Source: Candidatus Kapaibacterium sp.
GTDB lineage: Bacteria; Bacteroidota; Ignavibacteria; Kapaibacteriales; NICIL-2
Direction of reading: 5' to 3'
NCBI GenBank assembly: GCA_026003495.1
Contig: BPHK01000001.1
Location: 1,902,001-1,966,000, forward strand
DNA: 64,000 bases
Shown in pieces: positions 53,745 to 64,000 of the stretch (its first letter is position 1; the number at the start of each line of letters is the position of its first letter). The translations under genes were made by a program, and so were the position numbers. The notes beneath the pieces were generated by a model, which saw only the letters and a program-made list of their open reading frames with translations, had not been told where the DNA came from and made no database searches.

Positions 53745-55472
53745 TTAGAAATTGTAGATCACACGCACCGTTGGGATGAACACGCTCGCGGTTTCCCACT
53801 CGTGGGGATCGCGCAGCAGAGGCGCAAAGTATTGCCCATCAAATCGCAACCCGATCTGTTGAGAGATGGGGATGAGCAACCACGCTTGCGCAAAGAGTGC
53901 ATCATCGAAGTACTGCACGCCGAAGCCATAGGGCGTTGTCACTCGCATTGCCATAAAATCAATCCGTGCAGAGACACCACCGATGTAGCGCGTGTCGGTT
54001 CGGAACCAGCGACTTACTGCAAAGGAGCTGTCCTGGCGAACAACCCCCCGCGAGTCAATGATTTGGTAGCGTCCGGAGCGGGTGTTTTCCTCCCAAACTT
54101 CGCGCGAGTAGATACCGCCACCGATACGAAAGCGGAAGAAGTTGCCGCTGTCGATCGCAATCGCGAATGTGTAGTGCACCTGCGCGTTGAAACGGATGAG
54201 GTAGTCCAGCCCACGCGAGTAGGTTTCACTTTGCTTGACCGTATCTGTCCCGCGGGGCTGCTGGTTGAGCGTTGTTGCACTCTCGAGCAAGCGTTGATGG
54301 TCGGAGCGGCGTGCATCGCCGAAGACGTATGATGCTGCGATGTTGAACACGCCAGTATTGGCATTTGTCACCTTCAGCGGAAAATCGAACATGCCGTTGA
54401 TCCCCCAGCCGGCGTTGGTCATCGTTCGCTGGACGCCGAGCGTCTTGGCTACCGAGGACCAGCCATTGGTCGGGAGCACTACCCCTAACCGATTCGATCC
54501 CCAGAGTGCATTGAGCGTGACACGATCGCTGAAAAATGACGGATACCCGATCGCCTCCAAGCCATAGCGTAGCTCCACTCCGTATTTGGGGAGATTTCGG
54601 TTGTAAATAAAACCTTCGCCGACTGCGCTGGGGTCCCTGGGTGTGTAATCCCGGTAGCTAATCAGGTCGGGGCTGATGAGAAGTTCTCGGCTTTTCGTGT
54701 AATCCATCGCTTGGCCATCGGTTGTACGGATGTACGTCGAGACGTCATCCTCGCTAACTGCGAGACTTACTCCATAGAGCTTGGGGATGAACTGCTCATC
54801 GCCGAGACCTTGCGCTTCTGCAGTGACGTTGATGCCCTCGGCTTCGCTCTGCTGAATAACGAAGTTGTAGAGGTACTCGTAGAGCGTCTTTGCTGGAGAT
54901 CCTTGTGGTGCGGCACTCTGGCGGAGCTGTGTGTAGGTGTAGATGTCCCGCGGTGATGCCAGCACATTCGCCAGGATGCGGCTTTCGCTGTTGGATGTCA
55001 GCAGTGCAATGACTTTGAAATCCTTCCCTGCAACGTAGCGTGTCGTTACGACGTACGCTCGTTTGAAGGTGTTGCATTCCCACTGCTTGCGTGCAACAGC
55101 GTACTTTGCGTAGTCAATGCACTCACCGCGGAGGATGCGTTTGATTTCCTCGTCGTCTTGCAGCGCCGTTAAATCTGCAGCGCAGCCAAGTTCTGCAACC
55201 TTGTCGTCAATTTGTGTTTGCCGAGCTGGGCTACAGGTTTTTGCAACCTCGGTGATGACAGGCTCCGGGTTGAGTAGCTGTGTGACTCCCTTCATCGTCT
55301 CGGCGTCGAGTTGGAATATCGAGATATTCCCGTAGCGATAGTTCTTGAACTTGCTCATGATGGAGCGCAACTGCGCATCGCTTGTCTGAGCAAGTCCTTG
55401 AGCATTCCAACTTACAAAGAACAACAAGAGTAAAACACCGATGCGGCTGAGCCGCACGAGCACACGTTTCAT
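53745..55472 (-). CDS. Outer-membrane beta-barrel protein with larger periplasmic domain, unknown family (paralogue B)
   Basis: 575 residues with a signal peptide (MKRVLVRLSRIGVLLLLFFV, cut near GLAQ). The N-terminal ~200 residues are soluble, with several cysteines (KTCSPARQ, ELGCAADL, RGECIDYAKYAVARKQWECN). The C-terminal ~330 residues are barrel-like, ending EWETASVFIPTVRVIYNF, and share the final hairpins with paralogue A. It follows the GldM-like gene after 38 bases. A PorP- or PorV-like outer-membrane partner for that protein is conceivable but not supported by direct similarity. Confidence 0.65.
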   Translation of the reverse strand: MKRVLVRLSRIGVLLLLFFVSWNAQGLAQTSDAQLRSIMSKFKNYRYGNISIFQLDAETMKGVTQLLNPEPVITEVAKTCSPARQTQIDDKVAELGCAADLTALQDDEEIKRILRGECIDYAKYAVARKQWECNTFKRAYVVTTRYVAGKDFKVIALLTSNSESRILANVLASPRDIYTYTQLRQSAAPQGSPAKTLYEYLYNFVIQQSEAEGINVTAEAQGLGDEQFIPKLYGVSLAVSEDDVSTYIRTTDGQAMDYTKSRELLISPDLISYRDYTPRDPSAVGEGFIYNRNLPKYGVELRYGLEAIGYPSFFSDRVTLNALWGSNRLGVVLPTNGWSSVAKTLGVQRTMTNAGWGINGMFDFPLKVTNANTGVFNIAASYVFGDARRSDHQRLLESATTLNQQPRGTDTVKQSETYSRGLDYLIRFNAQVHYTFAIAIDSGNFFRFRIGGGIYSREVWEENTRSGRYQIIDSRGVVRQDSSFAVSRWFRTDTRYIGGVSARIDFMAMRVTTPYGFGVQYFDDALFAQAWLLIPISQQIGLRFDGQYFAPLLRDPHEWETASVFIPTVRVIYNF

Positions 55473-55510
55473 GCGTCAAGTCCTCCAGTTATTGCCATTG
55501 CGTGATTGCA

Positions 55511-57706
55511 TCAGTACGTGATCGGAACGTTGATAACGGCCTTGCCGTCGGCGGAGACTTCGCCATTGCATTTGTTTTTTGCCTTGGCCGATACAATGAG
55601 CGTCACGTTCCCTTCGACTTTCCCTCGGCGGAGGGGCGGTCCATCGAGCCGGAGATCGACTTCATAGCCACCAGCAGCGGCACGCGGGTTGAGCGGTGTC
55701 ACCTTGTAGCCTGAAACATCGGCTTTCTGCACCACAACCTTGAAATCAAAAATGTCATTTGGTCCGGCTTTGGCACCACCAACGTCAATGATAGGCGGCA
55801 GAACCTTGATGTTCTTGACGACCACAACCGGCACGCGTGGATCAACGATTTGATCAAACTTTACATCGGACGTAATGATTTTTGGTGGCCGCTGTTTCGG
55901 TGTCCCTTGCAGTGGCCCGTTCGGCAGAAGTGAAACACGCTCTTTCGTGTCGGGGTCTTCCCAGAGAATGTCCACTGAGACAGAATTGGCACCGCACGGT
56001 ATTTCTCGCCGATATTGGAGGCCGCGTACCGGCTGGGATTGCTCATTGCCAATAATCGCATTGATTAGGTACTGGCCTGCCGAGATTTTCTTACCATCAG
56101 CAGGGACAGGGAGAATCTCAAGTTCAGTACCGAAGTAGCAGTTTTCGACGTTTGCGCGGATGTCATCGAGATTTTCCAGCTTGCTCTCGAACGATTTGAG
56201 CTGGATGGTTTTCTCCGTCGTTTTCCCGATGCGATTTGCATGGGTGATAACGAGCTCGTAATCGCCCGCGGGCACACTCTGTTCAATAACTAACTTGTAG
56301 TTGCGGGCTTGTGCAGTCGGATCACTCGATGCCGATGCTTGCTGCGCTGGACCGACATCAATGACTTTGATGGGCAAGTTCGGGTTCGACCGCACAACAG
56401 GCAACTTGCCAGGATCATACGGGCTGGCAGTGAACGGGATCTCAACGCGTGGCAGGCGGTCGAAGATGTACTTGGTGTCCTGTGCATACACCACCGGGTC
56501 AGAGGGCGGCGGGATATTTGGTTTGACGACGCGCACGTTGATTGCATACGAAGCACGGTTTTGATCAAAAAACGCTGCAGCTCCCGGAGCCAGCAATTTT
56601 GCCAGGTAGCTATAGAGCTCCAGCCGCCGAATGCGTTCGGTTGCCTTCGGATCATCAGCTGGGGACTCTTCCTTGATGCGATTGATCGCTGCTTGGATTT
56701 GCTCGTCAAACTCATCAACGGTGATCTTCCCGGTTGCCAGATCATCTGACGAGGGGATAGGTATTCCGCTGAGCTGCTCGACGATGTTCTTCCGTACTTG
56801 CAGGAGATCTTTGACCTTCAGCTGAACGGTGCCGAGATAAACTTTCTCTTCGAGGGGGACTTCAGTGGGCGGAATATCGGTGCGCACCCCGAGGATGCGA
56901 TTAGTGCGCGAGGCAAAACGCAGCTTATACCATCCTGGCTGCCCCGGTGGCTGGAAACGTACAACAAAAAACCGCTTCTTGTAGCGGCCACCGTTATTCT
57001 GCGCTTCGATGTCGGTACGATCCTGCGAGTAGATGAATGCCGAATCGGCTGCATTCGGCGGAGCAAAGCGCGCGATGGAGCCAATTTGGAGTGTTGGTTT
57101 GTACACTGGCCGACGGTAATCGGTCACTTGGTCAACTTGGAGCTCCAGTCGCTCGAGCGCAAGCAATTTCCACCGCGCCCCATCAACTGGCTCACCAAAT
57201 TCCTGTCCCTCGCTAAACTTGCTGAAGTCAATGCGCATCTTGCGGAGAGAGTCATCCGAGGGGAAGAGCGGTGCGCGGTCCGGCGCATTACTCGGATGGT
57301 AGAAAATCTGGTAATCGAGCTCTTGAACATTGGCAAGCTTGATGAGATTGCGGAGCTTCTCCGCTGCCTCTGCTGGATCGAGCCCTTCGAGCTTATCAGC
57401 AGTACTGACGTCCGTCACGCCAACGATGACCTCGTAGAGCCGATCTTGCTTGACTTGCGGCCCACCAGCAACACGCATCGAGGCATCCTGAAGCGTAATC
57501 TCATCCTGCGGACGGGTACTAATGCTTTCGGTGCCTGCGCCTGTCTGCAATTGCGAGAGGATGCTCTCGACGATTTTCATGGATTCCTTCTGCTTCTGAA
57601 TCAGATGCTCCTCGGCCTCATCGCGCTCGACGATGATAATCAGAAGCTCCAGAATAACAGCCAGGTAAAGCACAAAATAGACTTTCCCGGCACCGCCTTT
57701 TGCCAT
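55511..57706 (-). CDS. Single-pass inner-membrane protein with long periplasmic part, GldM/PorM-like
   Basis: 731 residues. A short cytoplasmic MAKGGAGK is followed by one membrane helix (VYFVLYLAVILELLIIIV, residues 9-26), then a charged helix (RDEAEEHLIQKQKESMKIVESI), and about 680 periplasmic residues of beta-sandwich character (EKVYLGTVQLKVKDLLQVRK, LPRVEIPFTASPYD, GDYELVITHANRIGKTTEKT, PPIIDVGGAKAGPNDI). This plan, N-terminal helix plus stacked periplasmic domains, is that of GldM/PorM, the shaft of the T9SS motor, which is usually about 510 residues. No GldL-like gene lies beside it. The assignment is structural inference; it is the first gene of the long leftward run. Confidence 0.55.
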   Translation of the reverse strand: MAKGGAGKVYFVLYLAVILELLIIIVERDEAEEHLIQKQKESMKIVESILSQLQTGAGTESISTRPQDEITLQDASMRVAGGPQVKQDRLYEVIVGVTDVSTADKLEGLDPAEAAEKLRNLIKLANVQELDYQIFYHPSNAPDRAPLFPSDDSLRKMRIDFSKFSEGQEFGEPVDGARWKLLALERLELQVDQVTDYRRPVYKPTLQIGSIARFAPPNAADSAFIYSQDRTDIEAQNNGGRYKKRFFVVRFQPPGQPGWYKLRFASRTNRILGVRTDIPPTEVPLEEKVYLGTVQLKVKDLLQVRKNIVEQLSGIPIPSSDDLATGKITVDEFDEQIQAAINRIKEESPADDPKATERIRRLELYSYLAKLLAPGAAAFFDQNRASYAINVRVVKPNIPPPSDPVVYAQDTKYIFDRLPRVEIPFTASPYDPGKLPVVRSNPNLPIKVIDVGPAQQASASSDPTAQARNYKLVIEQSVPAGDYELVITHANRIGKTTEKTIQLKSFESKLENLDDIRANVENCYFGTELEILPVPADGKKISAGQYLINAIIGNEQSQPVRGLQYRREIPCGANSVSVDILWEDPDTKERVSLLPNGPLQGTPKQRPPKIITSDVKFDQIVDPRVPVVVVKNIKVLPPIIDVGGAKAGPNDIFDFKVVVQKADVSGYKVTPLNPRAAAGGYEVDLRLDGPPLRRGKVEGNVTLIVSAKAKNKCNGEVSADGKAVINVPITY

Positions 57707-57801
57707 GACAGGAACCTTTCAGATGTGATCGTTACACTCTCTGCCGCCCGCGCACAAGGCGAGCTGCAAATGGGGAAACAGTACGCCGTCTCCTGAACGC
57801 G

Positions 57802-58074
57802 TTAACGCTTGGGTGTTTCAGTTGGCTTCGCTGTTCCGACATCAGCTTTTACAGGAGCAGCCGTCGCTTCGACGGTAGCGCTCGATTGTTCGCTCGTCTC
57901 CAGCTTTCCTTGCTTTGCCTCATGCTTGATTGAGCAGCTCTTCTTTGCCGACGCCTTCGACATACAGCATGCAGCTTTCTCCTTGCCAACACACTTGCCA
58001 TCAGGCCCACAGGCCAGTGCACTTGTAAACACACCCAGCAGAAGGATAAGTGCGAACATCCGAATTGTACGCAT
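57802..58074 (-). CDS. Small exported Cys/Lys-rich protein, unknown function
   Basis: 90 residues: a hydrophobic leader with a possible lipobox (MFALILLLGVFTSALAC), then CGPDGKCVGKEKAACCMSKA and KKSCSIKHE, six further cysteines in 30 residues, and a low-complexity Thr/Ala/Glu/Lys tail. GGAG precedes the start by about 7 bases. The Cys pattern suggests metal or disulphide chemistry. It stands between nrdJ and the GldM-like gene with clear gaps on both sides, so it may be monocistronic. Confidence 0.65.
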   Translation of the reverse strand: MRTIRMFALILLLGVFTSALACGPDGKCVGKEKAACCMSKASAKKSCSIKHEAKQGKLETSEQSSATVEATAAPVKADVGTAKPTETPKR

Positions 58075-58194
58075 GGATAGCTCCGTAATGGTGATGAAAC
58101 AAGCTACGTTACTCCGCTTGCGCAGAGCATTACGAATATACCAGTTCAGAACGCAATTACCAAATCTTGGGCCACGTCAGAGCTCTTCGGCATG

Positions 58195-61662
<3,468 letters not shown>

Positions 61663-61852
61663 GGGAGTCTCCTCGGGTGGAATGCAAGTAATGGCACAAA
61701 CGACAGACGTTCTCCAGCCGCTGCTGCCGTGCGACTGCCCGAGATGGATTCGGAAGCAGAAAGGAGAACACTCAAAAATCGGCATTGACATGGACATTTG
61801 CAAGAGAAACTTTTCCACGCTCGCTGGCATGATTTTTTAGCGTCCGCGCACA

Positions 61853-61860
61853 TAACTTTG
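61853..61860 (+). promoter_or_regulatory. TAnnTTTG promoter -7 element before the small membrane protein gene
   Basis: TAACTTTG ends 28 bases before the ATG at 61888. T-rich GATTTTTTAG lies about 13-20 bases upstream. Confidence 0.45.
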
Positions 61861-61887
61861 CAGGGTGGATGCTTCGTTTGCCTGGCG

Positions 61888-62283
61888 ATGGTCTATCGCA
61901 TCAAATACTTGCTCGGCATCATGGCAGCGCTCTTTGGGCTGCTCTATCTGCTGATCGGTATTGTCGGCTGGAGCGAAAGCGCAACCGTAGCCGATCGCTG
62001 GATGCCTTTTGCGCTCGGGAGCCTGCACATCGGTTTGGCGACGCTCCTGTTTTGGACAAGCAGCCGCGAGCGGCAACTCGAGAACGCACGGCTGGAACGC
62101 TTACTCCGCCTTCTACTGCGTGAGCAGGCATCAGTCGGCGCACGGCAGTTTGCCGAACTTGCGGGAATTTCCCCAAGCGAAGCAGAAGAGTTCCTCCGAT
62201 GGGCAAGCCGTCGGCGGTCGAATCTTGTCGCAACAGGAGAAGGCAATGCTGTTCGCATCTGGGCACGGCACAGCCTGAACTAA
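61888..62283 (+). CDS. Small membrane protein with two helices and a cytoplasmic helical domain
   Basis: 131 residues from the ATG at 61888. Two hydrophobic helices (YLLGIMAALFGLLYLLIGIVG and FALGSLHIGLATLLFW) are followed by a charged segment (SSRERQLENARLERLLRLLL) and a small domain (GARQFAELAGISPSEAEEFL, then SNLVATGEGNAVRIW) that looks like a winged helix. No family recognised. Its stop overlaps the convergent menA by 4 bases. Confidence 0.7.
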   Translation: MVYRIKYLLGIMAALFGLLYLLIGIVGWSESATVADRWMPFALGSLHIGLATLLFWTSSRERQLENARLERLLRLLLREQASVGARQFAELAGISPSEAEEFLRWASRRRSNLVATGEGNAVRIWARHSLN

Positions 62284-63230
62284 GCTGCCAGGAGCGCCCC
62301 CACCAAAACACCCACTACCATCAGCCCGCCGTAGATCGCCTGCAACTGCGCATGCATTGGCACAACGCGGAGAAACTGTTCTGAAGTAGGGTCATCGCTC
62401 CCATCGAGCAATGCAAGCGCACGTTGTGCCCATGGGAAGCTTCCCCACGCCACGAGCGACCATGCAGAAATCGCATAGCGTTCACCTGCCGTTGCCAGCA
62501 CAATAAACCCGTGGAGGATAAAGGCTCCCCAAATGAACCCCTTCCCAAGTGCAAGCGATCGTCGCGCTGAGCCAACAGCCAGCGATAGCGTGAGCGCCCC
62601 TGCGCTTTGATCGCCACGCCGATCCCGATGGTTGTTCGCATGGAGAATCGCTGCAATGAGCAGGCTTTGCGGGAGCGAAAGTAGAAGAACGCTGAGCTCG
62701 GACTCAAACGACGAGTGTTGCCACGCTTGCACAAGGTACGAGCCAAGCGTCATCAGCACACCAAACGACAGCATCACTTGCAGTTCGCCGAGCGCGCGAC
62801 GCTTGAGCGAAAGCGGCGGTGCTGTGTATGCCCACGCCGAGATCGCCCCGATCGCAATGACCCATGCGATCGCTTCGCCTGCACGAATCAAAAAGTATGA
62901 AGCGATAGCGAGCGCAATCGCTGAGAGCACTGCAAGGATGCACAGAAACTCCTGCAGACGCAGCCAGCCGCTGACGAGCGGATTCATCCTGCCCGAATTA
63001 TCGAGCCGATCAAGCCCTGAGCGCCAGTCGAAGTAGTCGTTGACAAGATTGCTCACGCTGTGAATTGCCACACACCCGACCAACGCGAGCGCAGCATCGA
63101 GCAACGAAAACGAAAAACCCTGCTCCCGACCGTGGAATGCAACCGCGGCAGCACTTCCGAGCAGCGAGGGAAATGCCGACGCTGGGAAAGAAAATGGACG
63201 TAACGCCTGCCAGGCTTGCCGGAGCGTCAT
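62280..63230 (-). CDS. menA: 1,4-dihydroxy-2-naphthoate polyprenyltransferase (UbiA family)
   Basis: Attaches the polyprenyl tail in menaquinone synthesis; inner membrane. The ATG at 63230 is preferred over the TTG at 63236. 316 residues, about eight to nine helices. The two Asp-rich prenyl-diphosphate motifs are NLVNDYFDWRSGLDR and HANNHRDRRGDQ, as in MenA. It starts 6 bases after the acpS stop, so pyrE-acpS-menA form one unit. A related UbiA enzyme cannot be wholly excluded, but the NxxxDxxxD and second motif favour MenA. Confidence 0.88.
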   Translation of the reverse strand: MTLRQAWQALRPFSFPASAFPSLLGSAAAVAFHGREQGFSFSLLDAALALVGCVAIHSVSNLVNDYFDWRSGLDRLDNSGRMNPLVSGWLRLQEFLCILAVLSAIALAIASYFLIRAGEAIAWVIAIGAISAWAYTAPPLSLKRRALGELQVMLSFGVLMTLGSYLVQAWQHSSFESELSVLLLSLPQSLLIAAILHANNHRDRRGDQSAGALTLSLAVGSARRSLALGKGFIWGAFILHGFIVLATAGERYAISAWSLVAWGSFPWAQRALALLDGSDDPTSEQFLRVVPMHAQLQAIYGGLMVVGVLVGALLAA

Positions 63231-63236
63231 CACCAA

Positions 63237-63611
63237 TTACCTCGTCTCGATGACCACACATGCAGCTGCATAGTGCTGCGTATGCGAAAGCGAAAGGTGC
63301 AGTCGGTACCCTGCCCACCGCTCGGCGAGATCGCCGCTGAGCACCAGCATCGGCATGCCACTGGGTGCGTTGACCACACCACACTCACGGAAACGAAAGC
63401 CACGTGCAATCCCTGTCCCGATTGCCTTGCTGAATGCTTCCTTCGCGGCAAAGCGCGCGGCATAATGGAGCATACGTGTTGCGTGTGCACGGTCGCAGTA
63501 TTCTCGCTCGGCATCGGTGTAGATACGCCGTAGGAAGTGCTCCCCGTAGCGCTCGATCGCACGCGCAATGCGCTCGACCTCGATAATGTCAATCCCGACG
63601 CCGGCGATCAT
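63237..63611 (-). CDS. acpS: Holo-[acyl-carrier-protein] synthase
   Basis: Transfers 4'-phosphopantetheine from CoA to acyl carrier protein. 124 residues. The metal-binding motifs are GVGIDIIEVERI (Asp) and ARFAAKEAFSKAIGTG (Glu, Lys), and the end HLSLSHTQHYAAACVVIE is diagnostic. Its start overlaps the pyrE stop by 4 bases. Confidence 0.95.
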   Translation of the reverse strand: MIAGVGIDIIEVERIARAIERYGEHFLRRIYTDAEREYCDRAHATRMLHYAARFAAKEAFSKAIGTGIARGFRFRECGVVNAPSGMPMLVLSGDLAERWAGYRLHLSLSHTQHYAAACVVIETR

Positions 63612-64000
63612 CGCGCTGCCTCTTCCAACTGTCGCATCGTAAAGAGCGAGCGTAGCTCTACACCATTCGACGCCAGAAGCTCCCGCCCGCCTTGCTCGCG
63701 GTCAATAACGCAGAGCGCGGTATCTACACGCGCACCACGCTCGATGAGCGCTGCAATGCTTTCGGCAACCTGGCCGCCACTGGTCACCACATCTTCGATC
63801 ACGACCACGCGGCGCCCCTCGATCGGCGCACCTTCGGCCAGCTTGCACGTACCGTACGATTTCGCCTTCTTCCGCACAAATGCCATCGGCATTCCCGTAG
63901 CAAGTCCGAGTGCAGTAACCAGCGGAATACCGCCGAGCTCAAGCCCAGCGAGAACCTCTGCATCTGGTGGCACCAGTAGTGCCAAGCGCTCAGCGATCTG
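63608..64000 (-). CDS. pyrE: Orotate phosphoribosyltransferase, 5' end cut by the window
   Basis: Pyrimidine biosynthesis: orotate plus PRPP to orotidine monophosphate. The frame is open to the window edge (reading QIAERLALLVPPDAEV), so the start lies outside. Visible: GLELGGIPLVTALGLATG, the FVRKKAKSYGT loop with the catalytic Lys, and the PRPP-binding motif VVVIEDVVTSGGQV. About 130 C-terminal residues are seen. First visible gene of the pyrE-acpS-menA run. Confidence 0.93.
   Translation of the reverse strand, partial: QIAERLALLVPPDAEVLAGLELGGIPLVTALGLATGMPMAFVRKKAKSYGTCKLAEGAPIEGRRVVVIEDVVTSGGQVAESIAALIERGARVDTALCVIDREQGGRELLASNGVELRSLFTMRQLEEAAR

Noticed and set aside
56798-57796. 332-codon frame opposite the GldM-like gene
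   Set aside because: Shadow of the longer gene, whose membrane helix and operon position support it.
61663-61837. Cobalamin riboswitch upstream of nrdJ
   Set aside because: A GCCACTG-type B12 box and the expected conserved helices could not be found by eye.

Overview
The window reads as a compact, moderately GC-rich chromosome segment from a Gram-negative member of the Bacteroidota, probably on the Chlorobi/Ignavibacteria/Kapabacteria side. The evidence is: a C-terminal type IX secretion (T9SS) sorting-like domain, a GldM-like protein, a HYC_CC_PP-family protein, a DUF3078 outer-membrane protein, several OmpA-like and beta-barrel proteins, KdsB (Kdo-containing LPS), MenA (menaquinone), and a Bacteroidota-type TAnnTTTG promoter element repeatedly found about 27-32 bases before start codons. 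The placement below phylum is inference. No rRNA, tRNA, CRISPR array, transposase or prophage was recognised.

Layout. 1-4.26 kb is a disturbed, visibly less GC-rich stretch: a secreted BNR/YCF48-type protein broken by two frameshifts, a Cys-rich secreted protein whose frame continues past an in-frame TAA, and a methyltransferase recognisable only in its C-terminal part. 4.3-8.6 kb: short MscL, DUF3078 protein, glycosyltransferase, PD40/OmpA-like lipoprotein. 8.7-12.6 kb: rplU-rpmA with terminator, mdh, a PolX-family protein that lacks its polymerase aspartates, lspA. 12.7-17.5 kb: terminator/possible small RNA, amidohydrolase-like protein, alpha/beta hydrolase, FtsE-like ATPase, dapB, family 2 glycosyltransferase. 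17.4-23.7 kb: four-helix membrane protein, pta, orphan TonB-like domain, msrA, DppB-type permease, metG. 23.8-32.8 kb: TamB-like protein, GNAT-like protein, then a metal-handling operon (HMA protein, HYC_CC_PP protein, TonB-dependent receptor). 32.9-38.8 kb: thioredoxin-fold protein and a three-gene envelope operon (beta-barrel, large lipoprotein, PD40-OmpA-like protein). 38.9-46.5 kb: selD, a lone pntA, yebC, gcvT-kdsB, LolA-like protein, a membrane glycosyltransferase with TPRs. 46.6-57.7 kb: one long leftward operon-like run comprising a GldM-like protein, two related outer-membrane proteins, a VWA-OmpA protein, acylphosphatase, an SDR, a patatin-Omp85 fusion and a SixA-type phosphatase. 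57.8-64 kb: Cys-rich secreted protein, B12-dependent ribonucleotide reductase nrdJ, small membrane protein, menA, acpS, pyrE (cut by the window end).

The dominant theme is building and using the outer envelope: export (T9SS-like parts, TamB, LolA-like, LspA), LPS (KdsB, glycosyltransferases), peptidoglycan-anchored OmpA-type proteins and metal uptake, interleaved with core metabolism. The best candidate for an undescribed system is the 50.9-57.7 kb run, whose gene content looks like a trans-envelope machine related to, but not identical with, the T9SS core. This is inference from architecture. Genes are packed tightly, with many 4-base ATGA overlaps and several tail-to-tail overlaps between convergent genes.
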